In this document: piece by piece, positions 46,939 through 53,076 of the stretch | How positions within the stretch are numbered: position 1 is the first letter of the stretch | How the letters are laid out: the number at the start of each line of letters is the position of its first letter | Source of the DNA: a virus | DNA length: 54,560 nt | Virus record (IMG/VR): IMGVR_UViG_3300042485_001100 | Coordinates: 1 to 54,560 of that record | Reading direction: 5' to 3' (one strand) | The notes under the pieces: generated by a model | What the model saw: the letters and a program-made list of their open reading frames with translations, nothing else | What the model was told of the DNA's origin: nothing | Database searches by the model: none | Position numbers and translations under genes: made by a program

Positions 46939-47476
46939 TAGATTTAATATTGTAGAGCAGATAGAGTCACGTGCAATGCATCTATCAAACTGCTTAGATG
47001 ATATAGAAAAAATTGTACCTGATATAGAATCAGGTAAGTGGACAAAAGATACTGACCCAGTAGCCGTAGGCTCGTTGGGGTTTATAGAGTCAGATGAGCC
47101 ATGGTACAAAGAAATACACGATGCCATGGAACATGCCACAGAAATATTTTTATCTAATACTGGAAGAGACATCTCAGACTACACACATCAGTTTAATTTT
47201 CACAGAATAGTTCGCTGGGAAACCAAGAATAAACCTATAACAGAACACAAAGATGTGTGGGATCCTAAAGGAGACGAAAAGATACCAGCCCTTACTTTAG
47301 TTATGTATTTAACTTCTGACTATGAGGGAGGAATATTTAGGTTCCCATTGTTAAACAAGGCAATTAAGCCATTGGCTGGGGACATAATAATATTTAATTC
47401 TGACACAGTACATGCGATAGATGAATATTTAGGCGGCAGAAGAATGACTATCAGAAGATTCTTATTCAAGAAATAA
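46919..47476 (+). CDS. 2OG-Fe(II) dioxygenase, tandem family member 2
   Basis: 185 residues. H110-x-D112 (TEHKDVW), MYLTSDYEGGIFRF, distal H165 (TVHAI), R174 (LGGRRMTIRRF). Clearly duplicated with the 47495 gene: shared NIVEKI/NIVEQI start, MHLSNCL/MHISNCL and identical LGGRRMTI. Confidence 0.86.
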   Translation: MAGDQSNRFNIVEQIESRAMHLSNCLDDIEKIVPDIESGKWTKDTDPVAVGSLGFIESDEPWYKEIHDAMEHATEIFLSNTGRDISDYTHQFNFHRIVRWETKNKPITEHKDVWDPKGDEKIPALTLVMYLTSDYEGGIFRFPLLNKAIKPLAGDIIIFNSDTVHAIDEYLGGRRMTIRRFLFKK

Positions 47477-47482
47477 AGAGAG

Positions 47483-47488
47483 TATACT
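47483..47488 (+). promoter_or_regulatory. -10 TATACT, leaderless
   Basis: Six bases before ATG 47495. -35 poor. Confidence 0.5.
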
Positions 47489-47494
47489 TAAAAT

Positions 47495-48055
47495 ATGAGC
47501 AGTTTCAACATTGTAGAAAAGATAGATTCTTCCCTAATGCATATTTCAAACTGCTTAGAAGAACCAGAAAAGCTTTTATCTGCCTTAGAGTCTAAAACTT
47601 GGAAGAAGGATCTTGGAATAGATACAACCATTGGTTCTTTTTGTATGATTAGAGAACCAGAACCAGAATACGATCAAATATTTGATGTTATGAGAAAAGC
47701 GGCGGCAGTATTTTTATCCAACACAGATAGGGATATTTCAGACTACGCAGAAAAGTACACCTTCCATAGAGTAGTTAGATGGGAAAAGGAATCAAGCACC
47801 CTTGTACAACACCTAGATAGATGGGTAACCAAGGGAGAACAAATAACACCAGAGATAACCTTGGTTATGTATTTGACAGATGATTATGAAGGCGGAGAGG
47901 TTTACTTCAGCTCCTTTGACAAAAAGATTAAGCCTTCAGCTGGGGACATCCTAGCATTTAATTCCAATACCTTACATGGCACTGAGCCTTATTTAGGTGG
48001 AAGAAGAATGACTATTCAGTTCTTCTTATTTAAAAAGCAACCAGATAATGCCTAA
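47495..48055 (+). CDS. 2OG-Fe(II) dioxygenase, tandem family member 3
   Basis: 186 residues. H106-x-D108 (VQHLDRW), MYLTDDYEGGEVYF, distal H161 (TLHGT), R170 (LGGRRMTIQFF). Closest paralog of the preceding gene. All iron and 2-oxoglutarate ligands are retained, so both duplicates look active. Confidence 0.86.
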   Translation: MSSFNIVEKIDSSLMHISNCLEEPEKLLSALESKTWKKDLGIDTTIGSFCMIREPEPEYDQIFDVMRKAAAVFLSNTDRDISDYAEKYTFHRVVRWEKESSTLVQHLDRWVTKGEQITPEITLVMYLTDDYEGGEVYFSSFDKKIKPSAGDILAFNSNTLHGTEPYLGGRRMTIQFFLFKKQPDNA

Positions 48056-48185
48056 GAGTTGGGAAGATAAGTCCCAATGGATCACAAACTGCCCTATATG
48101 CTACTGTGCAGTAACACACCAACTAAGAGATTATCATATACAATATCATGAGAATTTGACCGCAATTAGTGAAGCGAAAAAGTGA
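48048..48185 (+). CDS. 45-residue zinc-type protein
   Basis: ATG 48048 overlaps the oxygenase stop by 8 bases. CPICYC near residue 15, then H residues (THQLRDYH, QYHEN): plausible zinc finger. Ends in the repeat element at 48174. Confidence 0.55.
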   Translation: MPKSWEDKSQWITNCPICYCAVTHQLRDYHIQYHENLTAISEAKK

Positions 48186-48196
48186 AGCGGCAGAGA
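48174..48196 (+). repeat. GCGAAAAAGTG... element, copy 2
   Basis: GCGAAAAAGTGAAGCGGCAG then AGA, matching the element at 45387. Both lie immediately upstream of leaderless promoters. Confidence 0.6.
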
Positions 48197-48203
48197 AGGC
48201 ATA

Positions 48204-48232
48204 TTGTCAGTACCTGACATAAATGCTATAAT
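48204..48232 (+). promoter_or_regulatory. Promoter TTGTCA-17-TGC-TATAAT with palindromic operator
   Basis: -35 TTGTCA (48204-48209), TATAAT (48227-48232), 6 bases, ATG 48239. TGTCAG-TAC-CTGACA (48205-48219), a perfect 6-bp palindrome, covers the -35 and spacer and looks like a repressor or activator site. Confidence 0.7.
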
Positions 48233-48238
48233 AAAAAG

Positions 48239-48595
48239 ATGAAGAATCTCAATGAGGTATTTAAGCCATATAAAGCTCAATTTGATAGATCTCCTATACA
48301 TATAAAGATCATAGCCGTTTTGTGCGTTATGTACCTATCTGTCCCAATTGACCCATTTGATATACTATTTCCCTGGATGGCATTTAGCGATGATATATTC
48401 ATCGCAGGCATCCTATTGAAGATTCTGCACAAACACGGCGGGCTACCAGAAGAAGTAAGAACTTCACCAATAGAACTATTAAGAGATATATTCAAGAGAA
48501 CTAATCCCAAGACTAAGATAGAACATACATCCTTGTCAACTAAGATATTTGTAGATCATGTATGCAAGGAATGTCAATTAGTCCATACCAAGTAA
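48239..48595 (+). CDS. DUF1232 (YkvA-like) membrane protein
   Basis: 118 residues. VLCVMYLSVPIDPFDILFPWMAFSDD fits the DUF1232 pattern (YL-x-x-PIDL-x-PD-x-x-P-x-x-G-x-x-DD), followed by a second hydrophobic helix and a cytoplasmic tail with HVCKECQLVH. Last gene of the rightward block; role unknown. Confidence 0.75.
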   Translation: MKNLNEVFKPYKAQFDRSPIHIKIIAVLCVMYLSVPIDPFDILFPWMAFSDDIFIAGILLKILHKHGGLPEEVRTSPIELLRDIFKRTNPKTKIEHTSLSTKIFVDHVCKECQLVHTK

Positions 48596-48598
48596 TAT

Positions 48599-48639
48599 AG
48601 ACCAAGGATAAAGCTCTAGAAAATAGAGCAATATGGTCT
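48599..48639 (+). terminator. Composite stem-loop at the end of the rightward block
   Basis: Inner stem GCTCTA-GAAAA-TAGAGC (48613-48629) nested in AGACC (48599-48603)/GGTCT (48635-48639). No strong T-run, so termination is probable but not certain. A second small hairpin, AGCCT-CTAGA-AGGCT, is at 48680-48694. Confidence 0.5.
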
Positions 48640-48700
48640 CTAACTCCTATATCCCCCTCCCCTTTATCTCCCTTGTATGAGCCTCTAGAAGGCTTCTAAT

Positions 48701-48761
48701 GTGGAGTAAAGTGGAGTATAGTGGAGAATATATACTATAGATTCAGATCCATATACTATAG
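48701..48761. repeat. 10-bp tandem iterons plus ATATACTATAG pair
   Basis: GTGGAGTAAA, GTGGAGTATA, GTGGAGAATA occupy one helical turn each (48701-48730). ATATACTATAG is repeated with a 21-base period. Helical phasing suggests cooperative protein binding. Confidence 0.72.
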
Positions 48762-48857
48762 TTATACTAAGATAAACATTACTATGTAATTGAGCTTATC
48801 ATAATCATAACCGTAATGTCAATAGGGCCATATGGACTTATATGAGACATAGCGCAT

Positions 48858-48907
48858 ATTCCAGCGATTTTGTCAATAGCGTCGTAAATGGCATATTTTG
48901 CCCACAT
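48858..48907. repeat. 50-base direct repeat, copy 1
   Basis: Begins ATTCCAGCGATTTT and ends TTTTGCCCACAT. Matches the copy at 49026-49075 at 39 of 50 positions, and partly the promoter region at 49745-49794. Confidence 0.75.
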
Positions 48908-49025
48908 TGTCAACATATTTTGTATAAAAAAATGATATAAATTTTGACAGATTCTGGCTATATTATGCCTAATTCATTATATGTTTTAATAGATAATATA
49001 TTCATTTTATTATATTCTGCCAAAT

Positions 49026-49075
49026 ATTCCAGCGATTTTTTAAGCTTGGTCGTAAACGGATAATTTTGCCCACAT
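49026..49075. repeat. 50-base direct repeat, copy 2
   Basis: Same ends as copy 1 with a diverged middle. The conserved blocks are ATTCCAGCGATTTT, GTCGTAAA-GG and TTTTGCCCACAT. Confidence 0.75.
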
Positions 49076-49192
49076 GCCCATACACAAAAAGATATCCACA
49101 GGACCTGTGTAGATCCTATGGATATCTTGGGCTATGTGATCAAGAGTAATACTTAGATAAATATATCCTTTCGGTCTTGATCTATATTTTGG

Positions 49193-49468
49193 CTATGCTT
49201 CTATTGGTTCAAAGTTAGCAATGTAATCTGCTAGTCTATCTGCCATGAATAGGGCTTCTGTTGTAACCCCTTCTTCCCACGCATTATCTAATTGACTTGC
49301 AGTTTGCTTGATAATTTCTACGACTAACTCCATTACCTTAGATTGAGTATAGTATCCACAACCATTTACTAATGCTCTAGCCATGATAGTTGGATTAAAC
49401 CAATGACTATCCATAGCCTCCAATACTTTCTCAGCCGCTTTTGTTTCGATTGATGATGTCTTTGCCAT
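49193..49468 (-). CDS. Hypothetical helical protein, 91 residues
   Basis: ATG at 49468 with AGGGG upstream. All-helical (SIETKAAEKVLEAMDSHWF, MELVVEIIKQTASQLDNAW, EALFMADRLADYIANF). Last gene of the leftward block, with its own promoter. No family recognised. Confidence 0.66.
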   Translation of the reverse strand: MAKTSSIETKAAEKVLEAMDSHWFNPTIMARALVNGCGYYTQSKVMELVVEIIKQTASQLDNAWEEGVTTEALFMADRLADYIANFEPIEA

Positions 49469-49493
49469 GTCCGCCCCTGTTCTTTAACTATTG

Positions 49494-49522
49494 ATTGTAC
49501 CAAAAATAAGAGACGAGGTCAA
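49494..49522 (-). promoter_or_regulatory. Promoter TTGACC-17-TACAAT in a terminator arm
   Basis: On the minus strand TTGACC (49522-49517), 17 bases, TACAAT (49499-49494). The -35 is inside the 3' arm of the terminator 49512-49547. Confidence 0.65.
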
Positions 49523-49547
49523 GGACCAACGAAGCCCTGACCCCGTC
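49512..49547 (-). terminator. 13-bp intrinsic terminator of the Lsr2-like gene
   Basis: GACGGGGTCAGGG and CCTTGACCTCGTC (minus strand) pair with two G-T pairs around a 10-base loop, followed by TCTTATTTTT. Begins 8 bases after the stop at 49555. Confidence 0.82.
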
Positions 49548-49554
49548 CCTGGTT

Positions 49555-49701
49555 TTACTTAGCCTTCTTTGTAACTTCGGCTGTAAACTTAACGCCGTTC
49601 TTCTCCGCCTCTGCTAGAGCTACCTTTGCTGCTCCTGAGAATCGACCACGTACGCCGACTGTAATGCCCTGCTGCTTTAGATATTCACGCTTTGTTGTCA
49701 T
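49555..49701 (-). CDS. Lsr2-like mini DNA-binding protein
   Basis: 48 residues with AAAGGGG upstream. REYLKQQGITVGVRGRFS aligns by eye with the Lsr2 C-terminal DNA-binding domain (R-x-W-A-x-x-x-G-x-x-V-x-x-RGR-x-x), the AT-hook-like RGR core being intact. It lacks the Lsr2 dimerisation domain. It could compete with host Lsr2 at AT-rich DNA, silencing or de-silencing genes. Own promoter and terminator. Confidence 0.6.
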   Translation of the reverse strand: MTTKREYLKQQGITVGVRGRFSGAAKVALAEAEKNGVKFTAEVTKKAK

Positions 49702-49733
49702 TTGTTGTCCCCTTTCAAGAGATAGTTTTTTTA

Positions 49734-49762
49734 ATTATAGCAACTTTCCACGGTTTTGTAAA
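49734..49762 (-). promoter_or_regulatory. Promoter TTTACA-17-TGC-TATAAT
   Basis: Minus strand TTTACA (49762-49757), 17 bases, TATAAT (49739-49734). Lies within a 50-base segment (49745-49794) resembling the repeats at 48858 and 49026. Confidence 0.66.
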
Positions 49763-49790
49763 TAGTTGCCGTAAGCCATTTTTTCTGCCC

Positions 49791-49925
49791 TTATGAAATT
49801 TGTTCTACTCTGTCTTTAATTAGTTTAGAGATAATGTTATGGGCTTCGATGTTTTCAGTTTCGCTGCCACCCCATAGCAATTGTTGAGCCTTGTTTAATT
49901 GATCATTAATATACTGGTCACTCAT
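49791..49925 (-). CDS. 44-residue helical protein
   Basis: ATG at 49925 overlaps the preceding stop. MSDQYINDQLNKAQQLLWGG then a second helix (EAHNIISKLIKDRVEQIS). No family recognised. Confidence 0.58.
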   Translation of the reverse strand: MSDQYINDQLNKAQQLLWGGSETENIEAHNIISKLIKDRVEQIS

Positions 49926-50235
49926 CTTCATCTTCTGCCTCCTCTTCATCTAGCGGGTCCGTCATGTACCCACGGTTTAACATCCATTCCATTACTTCTT
50001 CATAGTGTTGCTCTGCTCCATATTCTAGAGAGAAGCCCTGTCCAGCCTGCACAGCCTCACATAGGTGGTCCCACATCTCATCCTCAGTAGCGAGCACGGT
50101 CCAGTCTGTTGTGTCTGCTTCGAGGAAGTTCTTGATAGTTGACCATGTGTACAGCCAAACCATAGAGAGACCAAGGTCAGTGGTGCCTAGAATCTCTAAA
50201 CATTTGTTTAGTTTATCTTTATCTTCAGGCTTCAT
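49918..50235 (-). CDS. Acidic hypothetical protein, 105 residues
   Basis: Start ATG 50235 (an upstream in-frame ATG at 50253 lacks support). Helical, Trp-rich (LSMVWLYTWSTIKNFLEA, DEMWDHLCEAVQAGQG), ending in a strongly acidic tail (PLDEEEAEDEDE). The tail resembles DNA-mimic or partner-binding tails. Unknown function. Confidence 0.66.
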   Translation of the reverse strand: MKPEDKDKLNKCLEILGTTDLGLSMVWLYTWSTIKNFLEADTTDWTVLATEDEMWDHLCEAVQAGQGFSLEYGAEQHYEEVMEWMLNRGYMTDPLDEEEAEDEDE

Positions 50236-50497
50236 TACGTGCTCCAATCGCAAACGATAGTTGGTATGTTAGATTATATAGTTCTACTAGCATATCTAAG
50301 CGCCCTTCACATTCTGTGCGGACCATAGAGTCCATTGCCTCTTCGGACCTTGCTTCTTGTTCTAATGCGCTTGCCAAGTCTTCCTCAGCAATTAACATTA
50401 GATTCTTTAGTTCACCGTGCATTATATCTAATCCATTAACACCTGCATTAACTAAACGTTGCAAATGGGGCGGGAGCCCAATGTCTTCTGAATTCAT
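50225..50497 (-). CDS. Hypothetical helical protein, 90 residues
   Basis: TAATG overlap with the secreted peptide gene. Two long helices (ELKNLMLIAEEDLASALEQE and LDMLVELYNLTYQLSFAIGA). No family recognised. Confidence 0.65.
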   Translation of the reverse strand: MNSEDIGLPPHLQRLVNAGVNGLDIMHGELKNLMLIAEEDLASALEQEARSEEAMDSMVRTECEGRLDMLVELYNLTYQLSFAIGARNEA

Positions 50498-50673
50498 TAG
50501 TTAGAGCGTCCTTTCCTAGAGTATCTACATTCGAACTTGTATACATATTTAGGTCCGTGTGTAGTGTATTCTTTAATTTGTCTTGATTTGCACGTTCGAA
50601 CTCCCGCGTCTGCTGGGGCGGACATAATAGGAAGCAATCCTAGTACTAGACTTGCTACAATAAGTTTTCTCAT
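50497..50673 (-). CDS. 58-residue exported Cys-containing peptide
   Basis: Signal peptide MRKLIVASLVLGLLPIMSAPADA with an AxA cleavage site, leaving about 35 basic residues (GVRTCKSRQIKEYTTHGPKY ... FECRYSRKGRSN) with two cysteines that could form one disulfide. It has its own TGTCAGTGG-type promoter. A secreted basic peptide of this size in the early-type block could act on the cell wall, on neighbouring cells or as superinfection exclusion. Confidence 0.72.
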   Translation of the reverse strand: MRKLIVASLVLGLLPIMSAPADAGVRTCKSRQIKEYTTHGPKYVYKFECRYSRKGRSN

Positions 50674-50858
50674 TATTCATACCTTTCGTTAGAGTTATTC
50701 ATTATATCAGTAGCCACTGACAATAAATGCCTGGTTGCCTCAATTTGTCCTGGTATATCAATTACATTGATAGATTCAGGATTACTTTCTAAATCTTGTT
50801 CTAAACTAATTAGATGTAACTTCATATACTCTAGGAATCTACTAGTCTTGGTAACCAT
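50673..50858 (-). CDS. Hypothetical helical protein, 61 residues
   Basis: ATG 50858 (TTG 50861 is an alternative), overlapping the previous stop. Coiled-coil-like (FLEYMKLHLISLEQDLESN). Contains the promoter of the 58-residue peptide. No family recognised. Confidence 0.62.
   Translation of the reverse strand: MVTKTSRFLEYMKLHLISLEQDLESNPESINVIDIPGQIEATRHLLSVATDIMNNSNERYE
50701..50722 (-). promoter_or_regulatory. TGTCAGTGG-N7-TATAAT promoter (d)
   Basis: TGTCAGTGG complements 50714-50722 and TATAAT 50701-50706, separated by 7 bases. The leader carries AACGAAAGG before ATG 50673. Confidence 0.72.
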
Positions 50859-51027
50859 CAAAATACCCCTCTGCCCATAAGCCTTGAAGAAAACTAACTG
50901 TTTTTTCTAGTCCGTTAACCATCAAGCTTTGGTCTACTAAATTGGAGGCGGATCGGATATAGAATAACTTAGCGTCATGAACTGAGTTAATCATCTCATC
51001 TATATCTGCCATTTCATATCCTAGCAT
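50842..51027 (-). CDS. Hypothetical protein, 61 residues
   Basis: Starts overlapping the preceding stop by 7 bases. Helical (IDEMINSVHDAKLFYIRSA, LEKTVSFLQGLWAEGYFDGY). No family recognised. Confidence 0.62.
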   Translation of the reverse strand: MLGYEMADIDEMINSVHDAKLFYIRSASNLVDQSLMVNGLEKTVSFLQGLWAEGYFDGYQD

Positions 51028-51167
51028 TCAATTGCCTCCATATATTTAATCATAGTATTAAGTGTTATATGAATGTGACAATCACAATCATCTGATGTAT
51101 CTCTGTCGTCAAAATGGATTAAGTTGTCGTCATACATATAATCAATGAGTTCTTGGGTGGTAATCAT
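51021..51167 (-). CDS. 48-residue Asp/His-rich protein
   Basis: ATG 51167 overlaps the preceding stop. Contains FDDRDTSDDCDCHIHI, a metal-binding-looking Asp/Cys/His stretch. No family recognised. Confidence 0.58.
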   Translation of the reverse strand: MITTQELIDYMYDDNLIHFDDRDTSDDCDCHIHITLNTMIKYMEAIEC

Positions 51168-51379
51168 AATAGAAACTCATCTCCCTCTATATAGCCATAG
51201 TATTCGTTATACTGTTGCTTTAATTCAGGTGAAGCATATTCCATAAATCTAAATTCAGCATATGCCTCGCCTTCCTCTAAATTATTATAAGACCATTGGT
51301 CAAATAGTTCTTCTGCTATTTCTTGTTGCATAGCACCTGTAATGTGCTCTGCTATTGTATCTATAAATAGTTCAGCCAT
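51164..51379 (-). CDS. Hypothetical protein, 71 residues
   Basis: ATG 51379 in a TAATG overlap with the Api92-like gene; the longer frame to 51430 lies inside that gene. Acidic, Tyr/Phe-rich (LKQQYNEYYGYIEGDEFLL). No family recognised. Confidence 0.64.
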   Translation of the reverse strand: MAELFIDTIAEHITGAMQQEIAEELFDQWSYNNLEEGEAYAEFRFMEYASPELKQQYNEYYGYIEGDEFLL

Positions 51380-52155
51380 TATACTTCCGCCTTTTCTGTA
51401 GATTCTAATAATACCATGTGGGTCTGACATTCTGCCATAGCCTTTTCATCCTGCCATGAACCCTCATTGCATTCAGAGCAGAATTCACCGCAGTCATTTT
51501 CGCAATATGCAACACAATCAAAAGACTGGCAAGCATAGCAACGGTTCTCATATTCCAAGAGTTCCTTTACTTCACCACGGACAATCTCATATTCCCCACC
51601 CCAACCTGTTTCTTCCTCAAACTCTAAAGTAAGCAGGCAGTTGGGAACAAGATTAGATAGTTTAGTTAGAATAGTTACAGCAGGTGACCATGCAGTTTCA
51701 TACTTATATACAACCCAGTTGTCATCACCTTCTGATTTATATTCAAGTAGTTCTGTATTAGGATACTTGTCATCATCTGATACGGCTACATCCCACTTAG
51801 TTCCCCAGTTGGAGTTATTCCACGAATACCAATCCTTCTGAGTCTTAGCAAACTCAACAGATTTGCGGAACCAATCAGGGTCATTCTTAATATCGATATC
51901 ACCACGAGAAGGCTGGCAGGCATATTCCTCATCAGTAATGCCGTCATCCTTATATGAGTGGATATTGTGGAATGCAAAGACAGGATTAGAATAAGTTACT
52001 TCTTTAATTTTGGTGGGGAACCCATGAGCATTAATATCACCCATACCATATGTCTCTTGTGCTAATGTAAAAGGCTTATTCAATCTATCTTTAATCATAT
52101 CTACCTCAGACTTAGGTCCTTGGATAGTTAATGTGTTATAACACCAATTTGGCAT
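51379..52155 (-). CDS. Api92/YubB-like protein with C-terminal cysteine cluster
   Basis: 258 residues from ATG 52155, which has AAAGGAT upstream and the TGTCAGTGG-type promoter. Starts MPNWCYNTLTIQGP, the signature of DUF1281/Api92-like proteins (ferredoxin-like fold), with WDVAVSDDD and EFEEETGWGGEYEI further on. The C-terminus adds CYACQSFDCVAYCENDCGEF, a dense cysteine cluster that suggests a zinc finger. Function of the family unknown; common on plasmids and phages. Confidence 0.8.
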   Translation of the reverse strand: MPNWCYNTLTIQGPKSEVDMIKDRLNKPFTLAQETYGMGDINAHGFPTKIKEVTYSNPVFAFHNIHSYKDDGITDEEYACQPSRGDIDIKNDPDWFRKSVEFAKTQKDWYSWNNSNWGTKWDVAVSDDDKYPNTELLEYKSEGDDNWVVYKYETAWSPAVTILTKLSNLVPNCLLTLEFEEETGWGGEYEIVRGEVKELLEYENRCYACQSFDCVAYCENDCGEFCSECNEGSWQDEKAMAECQTHMVLLESTEKAEV

Positions 52156-52182
52156 TTTATATCCTTTCGTTGATATGTGATA

Positions 52183-52204
52183 ATTATACATTGGACCACT
52201 GACA
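52183..52204 (-). promoter_or_regulatory. TGTCAGTGG-N7-TATAAT promoter (b)
   Basis: Complement of 52196-52204 and 52183-52188, 7 bases apart. Leader CAACGAAAGGATATAAA precedes ATG 52155. Confidence 0.74.
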
Positions 52205-52471
52205 AATGGAATAGGATTGGCATGTGATACATGCCACATTGTGAGGTTTAGATCAAACCTAACACACATAGTGTGAGCTTTATGATCAAGATCACAAAAT
52301 TCCAGGGAAAATTATATTGACTTCTTAAAAGAAATATATTACCCTTATCTTTTGCGGGCCATAGGATATTTGTCAAGCTTCTACAGGCTGCTAGAGTATC
52401 ACCAACGAAAGTAAAAGAACTCTGCTTTATTTAACCCCTGGCCTGCGAAGACTGATAGGGGCACCTTTAAA
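52205..52471. other. Intergenic stretch without a gene
   Basis: No credible ORF. Holds ATTCCAGGGAAAA (52298-52310), a variant of the element at 48858, 49026 and 54089, and a CCCCT...AGGGG inverted repeat near 52435-52462 that may end the leftward gene 52472-52876. Confidence 0.5.
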
Positions 52472-52876
52472 TTAATCTGCTAGGATTAGTTCCTGTGCAT
52501 ATTTAGACACAAATGCATCCAGTGTCTGTGTAAAGATTGGTTCATCCGACACACCCTTGATTTTATTATTATCGCTAAAGGGTGCCTCTTCATGAAGACT
52601 AAATGTATTGGCCTCGAAGTTGATGATTGGAATCTTGTGCTCATTGTCTGAGCGCTGATTAACCAGCATTCCCCATCCAGTTTCGCTACGCCACTCATCT
52701 TGAATTAAATTAGATATAGCAATACGTGTTGCATATGATTCGTCATTCCAACGAGGACGAGCCTTGTCTACAGCACGAGCCAAAAGGTCCAGCATGCCTG
52801 AGCCAGCCCAGTGCCCATATACTACAATTGTATCGCCATTAGATTGTGTAAACCCAAAGTTTGCACGGTCACCCAT
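52472..52876 (-). CDS. Conserved actinophage protein (MGDRANFGF type)
   Basis: 134 residues. Starts MGDRANFGFTQSNGDTIVVY then GHWAGSGMLDLLARAV and DESYATRIAISNLIQDEWRS, ETGWG. This arrangement is common in early regions of actinobacteriophages; function is not known to me. Follows the next gene upstream closely, in one operon. Confidence 0.78.
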   Translation of the reverse strand: MGDRANFGFTQSNGDTIVVYGHWAGSGMLDLLARAVDKARPRWNDESYATRIAISNLIQDEWRSETGWGMLVNQRSDNEHKIPIINFEANTFSLHEEAPFSDNNKIKGVSDEPIFTQTLDAFVSKYAQELILAD

Positions 52877-52878
52877 GT

Positions 52879-53076
52879 TTATTCCGCCATTTCTACTAGT
52901 TGAGGTACTTCTTCCTTTTTGTTTAATTCTATCACTTCGTAAGCGATTTTGTCAAGGCTAGGCTTGAACTTGTTAAAGTGGTGGCCACAGAAAGAAAGCT
53001 CTCCGCTAACCATCTTAATTAAATACATTGCGGGTACTACTGAGTTACACTTATCGCAACCAATCCATTCACTCAT
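52879..53076 (-). CDS. DUF7455-like zinc protein (CDKC...CGHH)
   Basis: 65 residues. IGCDKCNSVVPAMYLIKM and LSFCGHHFNKF: the C-x2-C...CGHH layout found in small actinobacterial and actinophage proteins. Likely one zinc. Overlaps the upstream gene by 4 bases. Confidence 0.76.
   Translation of the reverse strand: MSEWIGCDKCNSVVPAMYLIKMVSGELSFCGHHFNKFKPSLDKIAYEVIELNKKEEVPQLVEMAE

Larger units (their letters stand above)
48640..49192. other. Non-coding convergence zone with iteron-like repeats
   Basis: No credible ORF. Contains three tandem 10-mers GTGGAGTAAA/GTGGAGTATA/GTGGAGAATA (48701-48730), two ATATACTATAG copies 21 bases apart (48730-48740, 48751-48761), two 50-base direct repeats (48858-48907, 49026-49075), and inverted repeats AAGATATCCA/TGGATATCTT (49089-49128) and GATCAAGA/TCTTGATC (49138-49182). 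A replication origin, a regulatory RNA locus or a terminator cluster are all possible. Confidence 0.6.

Noticed and set aside
48701-48761. CRISPR array
   Set aside because: The repeats are 10-11 bases with no spacer-sized unique segments; they look like iterons or protein sites.
49157-49182. Leader-like CGAAAGGATATA on the minus strand past the last leftward gene
   Set aside because: It resembles the leaders at 52155, but no start codon follows; possibly a decayed gene start, not enough to call.
51786-51977. Minus-strand alternate-frame ORF in the Api92-like gene
   Set aside because: Overlaps a well-supported gene fully and shows no start signal.
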